A DNA stretch of 64,000 nt, from contig CM052354.1 in NCBI GenBank assembly GCA_028551475.1, forward strand, positions 14,221,258 to 14,285,257, in the 5' to 3' direction. The stretch is from Casuarina equisetifolia (lineage: Eukaryota; Streptophyta; Magnoliopsida; Fagales; Casuarinaceae). A program made the position numbers and the translations under genes. Below, piece by piece: positions 57,381 to 64,000 of the stretch. Within the stretch, counting starts at the first letter, position 1. Each line of letters starts with the position of its first letter. The notes beneath the pieces were generated by a model. That model saw only the letters and a list, made by a program, of their open reading frames with translations, made no database searches and had not been told where the DNA came from.

Positions 57381-58551
57381 GGATACTCATTGGCTATCGC
57401 ATTAGTCCTACCAGAATCAGGTCGTTTAGTTGGCTGTGAAAGAGATGCCAAATCTCTGGAGATTGCAAAGAAATATTATGAACGAGCTGGTGTTTTGCAC
57501 AACGTTGTATTTATCTCTTTTATCCTGAGTATTATCTGGATTATGAAAATGCTTGATACTTGCAGTCATGGAGACTCCAGCTTGTTAGAGTTTCTCTCTA
57601 AAGCATATACAGCTTGTAATAAGGAAGATCTATTAAATTTGCTTCTTTTGAGCTGGAAGAGCCTACAAAATTTTGAAGTAGTGCAATCTGGTCATGTTTC
57701 TCCAATTACAGATCAACTAGCCGCCATGCCGTTTGCTTGTGATATCTGGACTATATATCGGTCTTGAGATTTGTGGACTATATATCTGTCCCACATTTTT
57801 CCTGTTTATGTTTCTGATGCTTCCTTGCTAACTTCTTGTATACTCTTGTAACGATTGATTTGCACTAGGTGGATGTTAAACATGGGCTCGCAGCTGATGC
57901 CCTCAAGTCACTGATTCTGGAAGGTGAAGCGTGTAGGTAAATGTAGCTAATAGTATCGAAACAGTGCTCCATTTTTCTCAAATTGCTTTTAGGTTAGCTT
58001 TTGTTTTTGCCTATAGAATTTATATGGAAAACAATAGTAGTTCCAATTTCCCAATTATTCTGCATGTGTTTACTGAAATAGTCAACACATAGTTATCCCA
58101 TACTAAAAATTGAGGTCAAATATGATCTGAAGATTCTGTATTGTATATTTGATGTACTGCTACCTTGTTCCTTTTTACTGTAAAATTAGCTGTCTTGCTT
58201 ATGTGCATAATTTCTTTCTTTCATAATTATTAGGGACAAAATCAACAAATTAACATTTTGCACCCATTAATTTTTCTTCTGATCAGCTTTTATTTTGCAT
58301 TTATCGATGCCAAGAAGAAGATGAATTAGGAATACTTTGAATTGCTTCTTCAACTTGTAAGAGTAAATATTGTGTTCGGTTAATCTGCTTACTTTTTCTG
58401 TCTTATTAGTTGACAACTTTGTACATTCACTCTCCTGAACTGTTAATTTGCTTTTACAGGTGAAGGTTGGGGTCTCACTGTGATTGATAATGTCCTTTGG
58501 CATGGAAAAGTTGTTCTGACCCAATGGTGCATCAATGATTTTCGTTTATAA
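57381..58551 (+). pseudogene. SAM-dependent O-methyltransferase (caffeoyl-CoA OMT-like), broken
   Basis: Four exons match the middle of the CCoAOMT-like class, whose active members methylate phenolic acceptors using S-adenosylmethionine and a divalent metal. Exon 57381-57503: GYSLAIALVLPESGRLVGCE and RDAKSLEIAKKYYERAG (SAM-binding loop; the usual GYSS has one Ser missing). Exon 57869-57936: VDVKHGLAADALKSLILEGE. Exon 58287-58356: FAFIDAKKKMN, TAG at 58327-58329, EYFELLLQL (FIDA metal site present). Exon from 58460: VKVG, then after a lost G, GLTVIDNVLWHGKV, then a further shift. Splice sites are GT..AG. N- and C-terminal exons were not found. It is a pseudogene fragment. Confidence 0.9.
57504..57770 (+). 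other. Open reading frame inside the first methyltransferase intron
   Basis: The frame of the preceding exon stays open across the donor for 88 more codons to a TGA at 57765-57767. It reads SLLEFLSKAYTACNKEDLLN, LLLLSWKSLQNFEVVQSGHV and SPITDQLAAMPFACDIWTIY. This has protein-like composition, unlike ordinary intron sequence, but I do not recognise the family. It could be an inserted exon fragment of another gene or a retained-intron tail. Confidence 0.45.
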
Positions 58552-59930
58552 ATCTTGTTTGCTTGAAGTGAAATTAATGTTATATTTTTATTTTGCATTC
58601 ATTTTTGTAGGTTCGAATTTTCTGCCTATATTTTGACAAGTTTTGCAAGACTATTCCAAATTGATCAATAACTGTAAACTTTCTGGGTTGCTAGCTACCT
58701 GTTGGAGATGGCATGACGATATGCCAAAAACGATGTCCTCATAGCATAGCCTCATGATAGTTTTGATCTAGTAACATGATTAGCAATAAGCTTAGTTGGT
58801 ACACAAATCGGTTGCAAATGACAAAGCAAATTTTTGGAATTTTAGATATGAGTTCTTGAGTAGGCTTCCTTACATCGTGAAACCCAAGCTGGTTAGCTTT
58901 TTGCAAGATTGAAGATTTACTTTGAGGATGACTAGGAACCTTGAAGTTTAATTCTGATTCTAATAACATTGAAAAATATTGAATATTGGGTTTCTATTGT
59001 TGAAGAATGAACCATAGTCTGAGATGGATGCCACTAGTTCCTTATGTAAATTTTATAGAATATTGCTTGTTTGTGAATTCTCTATGTAATCAAGACCCAT
59101 GTTCAAAACTCATTAAGCAAGAATATACGCAAAGGGCTTTCAATCACATTGTCTTTGTTTTCTTTCCCTTGCTTCCTGTATTTTGACAAAGAATTAGTCG
59201 ATGGGTTGTCAATTAGGAGCTACCTTTTTGATATTTTTTATGTTTGTGTGTTTTTGTTGTGGTCAATCATTTCCATGGTTGTTTGATCGTTTCAACAGCA
59301 GCCCATATCAGCCTCCACGCACTATTATATCATAGTCGTTCAAACCAAGGTGCATGTATAAACTAAGCATTTGGTAGTAAGTGTTTTGAACAAAAGATGA
59401 AAAAACAAAAATGAAAAATGAGTATTTTATAAATGTTATTTACGCGATAAAAAGAGAGAGAGAGAGAGAGAGAACACAAAGTATTGATTTCATGCTACAA
59501 TTTGTGCAACAACAAAGGTAATATCATTAATCTTTCCACCATTGTGCTTCACCCTTATGGCATAAGCTACTTTTGCAAATGGGTTGTAAGTCTCATGGTC
59601 CAACAAGTTGGTCCACGTCAAGGTCAATGTAATAGTTGCAGCTAAGACCTATAGGTCTACACCTTGTGAAGTTTCCTACTCCATAAGATACTTAATTTCT
59701 TTAAGGTACAAATTGTCCAAAAGTCCATCAATACCAAGAACTATAATATCTCTTGAAAGAATTACAACTCGTCTCTCTAGCATAACTCAACCCATCATAT
59801 GAAGTGTTGTTTCCCAATTGATATGAACGATTGAAATAATGTTGAATTGTCAAGGATTGATACACAAGGCTGTTGGCTTTGAAATTATGAATCCATTGTC
59901 TCCCACATTAATCGAGTACAAGATATTGTT
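58552..59930. other. Unassigned sequence with a GA microsatellite
   Basis: No recognisable coding exon. It contains (AG)10 at 59453-59473. The frame 58739-58969 (minus) and a broken minus-strand coding-like patch at 59520-59700 (YNPFAKVAYAIRVKHNGGKI) have no family I can name. Otherwise it is AT-rich intergenic DNA. Confidence 0.35.
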
Positions 59931-59939
59931 AGATTTGGA

Positions 59940-60310
59940 GTAAATTAGTAAAGGTAAATATGTAACTACCATATTTATGTTGTGGGTAGTTTATAAGGTT
60001 TCTTAGTCTTATTCAGTTTGGGTTTCCTTGGTGCTAGTATAAAAGGAAACACTATGGGAAAATCTAGTTATAAGGTTGGAAAGATTTGTGTGAGAGATAG
60101 AGAGAAAGTTGAGGTTTTCTGTGTACACTATAACCACCCTCATCATAATGAAAAATTGCTCCTTAGGTTGAGGACGTAGGGATTATCATGAACTTTGTAA
60201 TTCTTGTATGTTCTTTCTTGATTAATATTATCTTTGTGTGTGCAGTGAGATCCTGAGAGATTCCATGAGTTTGATATTCACATATTTGTTTTTTAACAAA
60301 TATTGTCCCT
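59940..60310 (+). repeat. Possible Copia LTR remnant
   Basis: A promoter-like 'ctagtataaaaggaaacact', then 'gtgtgagagatagagagaaa', 'gaggacgtagggattatcat' and 'tattatctttgtgtgtgcag' follow in the order usual for the R-U5 part of Tork-like Copia LTRs, where a 'GGACGTAGG' word is common. No matching partner LTR or primer site is found. The call is a pattern-based inference. Confidence 0.4.
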
Positions 60311-61950
60311 GAGCATCAGAATGCAAGCAATGGATGATCCTTTGAGTTAGGTTCTCATAAAAGCTTTGTTTAAAACCTTGTATTCAAGAGTCAATCAATG
60401 GTGATTAAGCACTATTCATTAGTTCTTGCGCATGCTCGGCAATGTGAACATCCATTGTAGCCTATCCGTTGACACCATTGGCCTTGTCAATAGCTCGCTT
60501 CTTTAGACAATTTATGGTGTCTTCTTTGGGAAAGAAAAAGGCCCCACAAAACATCTTCAAATTTTCGTTAAGGACTATTTTTTCATATTACAACAAAGTA
60601 TTTTCCATGATTTTTCCATTGAGCCTTCATTTCTTGATGATCATTTTGAGGAAAATGAGAGAAAACCCAATTTTCAAATTCTTGGATGGAGGAATTCTTG
60701 AATAGATGAAAATGAAAGAACAGGCAAAAACAAAGGCACTAAATGAAAGAATATTTGACAACAATTTTGGAATTCTTTAATTGGGATTCTCCTAATTGCA
60801 AAAGATCACAACGAAAGAAGATCTGATGTAGATGGGTCCAACCCCAAAGTACAAGCCCAATGTAACACAATCCAACTAGTCATAAATAATGATACTAGTT
60901 CCAACACATCCTTGGCAAGCATCCATAGTTACATTGAAGAAACCATCCTAGACAAGTGGCAACATCATTTATTCCTCTTTTTCTATTTCCAAAAGCTACA
61001 TTTATTATCTTCTTATTCTAAAAAAATCACATTTAGTGCTTTGTAAGTTTTCCAAAAGGTATTTGTTGATCACATTTAACATTGTTTTCTTTTTTGTATG
61101 CCTTAACTCTCTATATATGGAAGCTATGAACTCATTTGTAAAGAGCTTAGATTAGTGATGAACTCAAGGATGAACCTTTCATAATATATTTTTCTATCAT
61201 TTTAGATTTATGCATTTAGTTTTCTTGTAATTTAAATTTCATTCCTTTATTTTAAGCCTTTAATTTTGAAGCTTTTAAATTTCTTGTTCGTTACATTTCA
61301 AGCTTTTATGTTACACCTTTATTTTCCGACCTTTTAATTCTTGCATCTTTAAATTCATGCTTTACTTTTTGTCATTTAAATGTAAGGATTTAATCAGTCT
61401 CCAATAAGACATAAACCTAAGATTTGCATAGTTAAATCTAAAACACCAAGCAAACATTATGAAAACAAAATTAGATGAGAAATAAAGAAAGCATATCATT
61501 CTTTTTATCCATTATGAAGATCCACAAATGTGGAATACAATCTTTAAGTTAAGTGCATATCCTCTATTTTTACTCATAGTACACTAACATGATGAGACAA
61601 CCAAAAAGGAGATGGCTTATTAGAATGATTCACCTTACAAACCCTAATCCACATGGTACTTTTATATACTGTGAGCGAGATGATAAGACCTAGCCCAACC
61701 CTTATTGCCACCAAAAGGCCCACTCATCATAGCTTTATTTGGTAAGCCATGGCACATACCAGACAATCCATATTCTAATTCTTAAGAACTCATATGCCTC
61801 ACTTTACTAAACCAATCTTAAATCCATTAATATAAGCCCACATCAGTAAGTGTGATAAAATTAGGCTAACATTCTCTCACTTTGACTATATTAGTGAGAA
61901 TAAAAAAAATAGTAATTATTAGTTTTCAAAATAGTTATTTGTGTGCAATT
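60311..61950. other. Unassigned sequence with a possible pararetrovirus-type promoter
   Basis: No gene is recognised. At 61107-61145 'ctctatatatggaagctatg' is followed by 'aactcatttgtaaagagctt', an arrangement like the TATA box and start region of caulimovirid full-length RNA promoters. It lies about 0.8 kb from the RT-like relic of the next feature, on the opposite strand. The link is tentative. The frame 60469-60705 has no known domain. Confidence 0.35.
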
Positions 61951-61959
61951 TTTAGGCTA

Positions 61960-62350
61960 ACTCCTTTAACATTTTGACACATCGAGTATGTTCTAGATTC
62001 CATGTTGGGAGGTCTTTTTTCAACAACTAAGATAACGATACAGTGTATTCAGCTACTTTCTTGATAAAGTCCGCCATGTAGTCAATGATACTCAAGAATT
62101 ATTGTACCTATTTTGATGTCGTATTTGCATCTGGGAATTCAAGCAATTGTGAAGCCACATGGGGTTGTAGTTCATATCCAAGAAAATCAACATCTAGCAC
62201 GCCAATTATCATCTTTCTTTCTAACAACATGATCCCATATCTTTGCATTAATTCATAGAACTGTTCAAGTATATCTATGTGGGATTCTTCATCTTTTAAG
62301 AATAGTAGGATGACACCTTTATATTGGTCTAAAGACTATTCCTAAAAATT
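61960..62350 (-). pseudogene. Caulimovirid-like (endogenous pararetrovirus) RT/RNase H relic
   Basis: Read on the minus strand, with at least four stops, this patch follows the order expected just after the RT catalytic box in plant pararetroviruses. It has a DEESH word, a segment ending in VDFLG, LQPHV, EFPD, then a QxFL...Y..DFI connection and a LLKKDLPTW word before RNase H. Ty3 Gypsy elements share this layout, but the EESH and LQPH...FPD words are more typical of Caulimoviridae than of the Gypsy elements elsewhere in this window. The catalytic box itself and flanking regions are too eroded to read. It is an ancient, non-functional fragment. Confidence 0.6.
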
Positions 62351-62874
62351 TATCCTATCTTTATAAAGTCTCAAACTTCGAATAATGGCAATAACTACAT
62401 CACTTAAATAACATAGGACCAATCATAATCACAAAAGTTTTTAATTTTACTGATATGGATTGAATATGGTAGTGTTTCAACCATATAACACCTTAAATGT
62501 CTACTTCATGTGTTATTTACATTGTCAATCCAATTCTCTCTCCTTAAATGACAATTGTCATTAGAGAATATACTTTATGGTTCCAATGAACTTATATATC
62601 TTGTTTTTAATAACCCAAATTTAACTTTATATGTCATAAGACATGCTTTATGACTAACTATTGAATGCCCCAACCATTGCTTAAGGCTTATACCTTCTTT
62701 AATACTTTAATATGTATATATTATGTATATATACAAATTTAACCTGTTAACATATAAAAGCACCTATTTGCTAAATACAAATGGTATAACTAATAACAGG
62801 TAATATATATATTAATAATTTACCCCATGGCAAATCAATATAAATGCAAACCTTATTTACAATAAAGATATTTA
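62351..62874. other. Unassigned AT-rich sequence
   Basis: Highly AT-rich with short 'atatatat' tracts near 62705-62735 and 62800-62815. No coding signal was recognised. Its left part may be eroded upstream sequence of the pararetrovirus-like relic. Confidence 0.3.
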
Positions 62875-64000
62875 GTGAATCTTACTTGTAAATGTACATG
62901 TCGAACAAGTAATATAATTATGAGAATGAGTATCGTCCTATAGAGACTGGTAATTACTAAGTCAACTAGTTAATAATGTTGAACAATTCCTAGAATTTAT
63001 CCAGCAAATCAAAATGATAGAACATAGATTAATTAACTAAATTTAATCTAAACTTGATAATTGAAACATGTTAGAGCATCCAATTTCACCTAATTACTAG
63101 GTACTAATGTCGATCATTTATGCTTGCAAGATTGATTCTATTCATATGATGATGAAATTTTTTAATTTATTTACTATCCTATGTTTAGGTATAACGAACT
63201 TACCTAGCTCATTAACTTATTATATCTTTACACGTGACTTGAAATGAACTAAGTGCATTAAGATTTATGAACATTCTAGTTTACACCTAAAGCCACACAA
63301 ACCATATGGTAAATGTCTATTCATATTATTCTATGGTTGCACATTACAAGAAGCAACATACAAATCAACTCACCTAAGTGGTAGCTAAACACTTAAACAC
63401 ATTAAACTCAATAATCTGTAACTTCACATGTATAAAATACCTCACAAAATATCACAATCTTAACATTCATACCATCATAATTAAGTTATATCATAACTCT
63501 AACAAACTAGACTAAAACATGGTATATGTACAAACTAAAGTAGTGCAAAAAATTGTACAAAGTATTTTGTAAATTAAAAATAAAAAAGTTGTCACCAAAA
63601 TGTCTTCAAATCACAGAAACATTACAGAAATCTACACATCAAAGGGAGTAAAAGAAGTAGTCTAAAAAAGGGGGATAAAATTGAGTTGACATGCACCATC
63701 ACGCGCCACCATCACATGCTACCATGCGCTGTCACGCATTACTACCATGCATCGTCATACACCTCCACGTGCCGCCGCCATTCTTCATAGAAAATGCTGA
63801 AAACTGTATAGGAGGATGCCTAGAGTGGCGATCTACTGAGAAATTGCTTTGATTTGCCATGAGAATGCACAAAGCATAAAAAATGAGTTCAAATGGCGTC
63901 TGTTGTTCTTCGTCGAAAACCACCACGAGATTGCTTGAAACTAGCACAAAAATGCTGGAAAATGCACATAGCCCTTAGATCTACTATTTCCCCTCCGGAA
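62875..64000 (-). repeat. LTR-X copy 6, cut by the window end
   Basis: It starts 'agtgaatcttacttgtaaat' and follows copy 1 colinearly, including 'catattattctatggttgc' and the GC-richer block 63690-63790, until the window ends. No primer site lies to its left, so it is a solo LTR or a 3' LTR. The frame 63732-63947 is LTR sequence. Confidence 0.8.

Noticed and set aside
59520-59800. Minus-strand coding-like patch as a host gene
   Set aside because: Frames switch repeatedly, no family could be named, and no splice structure was found.
60469-60705. 78-codon plus-strand frame
   Set aside because: It has no recognisable domain, and nothing in the context supports a gene.

Overview
The window reads as nuclear DNA of a flowering plant, probably a eudicot. 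It is AT-rich, it has intron-split genes of plant metabolism, and most of it is LTR retrotransposons in several stages of decay. No rRNA, tRNA, CRISPR or bacterial-type operon was seen. No gene in the window looks intact. The two host genes recognised are a peroxisomal glycolate oxidase (GLO-type (S)-2-hydroxy-acid oxidase, minus strand, 7200-17745) and a caffeoyl-CoA O-methyltransferase-like SAM-dependent methyltransferase (plus strand, 57381 to about 58551). Both keep recognisable exons and most splice signals, but both carry nonsense and frameshift lesions and are called pseudogenes.

Layout, left to right. 1-7199: Copia remnants (LTR end, RT relic, gag scrap) and a 1.7-kb solo LTR of a family called here LTR-X. 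7200-17745: the glycolate oxidase pseudogene, 11 exons, with a chromodomain-type Gypsy element (8866-14469, minus) in intron 7. 18603-23737: a complete but dead Copia element with a perfect 5-bp target duplication. 23743-26319: unassigned AT-rich DNA with an internal repeat. 26320-40479: a minus-strand Athila-like element that keeps gag but no pol. A solo LTR-X copy is inserted in it (29759-38126, duplication GGAAG), and a chromovirus is inserted in that solo LTR (30417-37055, duplication TTTCG), giving a three-level nest.

40480-43399: C-terminal part of a LINE (zinc-binding and RNase H domains) split by another LTR-X-related LTR. 43400-53729: a compound of SIRE-like Copia sequences in opposite orientations. 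It has two 1.5-kb LTRs in inverted orientation only 25 bp apart, then a plus-strand half element joined tail-to-tail to a minus-strand half element. 53730-55345: an Athila protease/RT fragment. 55346-62874: the methyltransferase pseudogene, LTR-like scraps and a relic resembling the RT/RNase H of an endogenous caulimovirid-like pararetrovirus. 62875-64000: another LTR-X copy that runs off the window.

Nothing here forms a working pathway. The informative signals are the insertion history, the palindromic Copia compound, the variable short-repeat block inside LTR-X, the 1.6-kb C-rich proline-coding leader of the chromovirus, and the way the glycolate oxidase gene died. I did not find a convincing new functional system. 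Coordinates of splice sites and LTR ends were worked out by hand and may be off by a base or two; domain borders in decayed elements are approximate.
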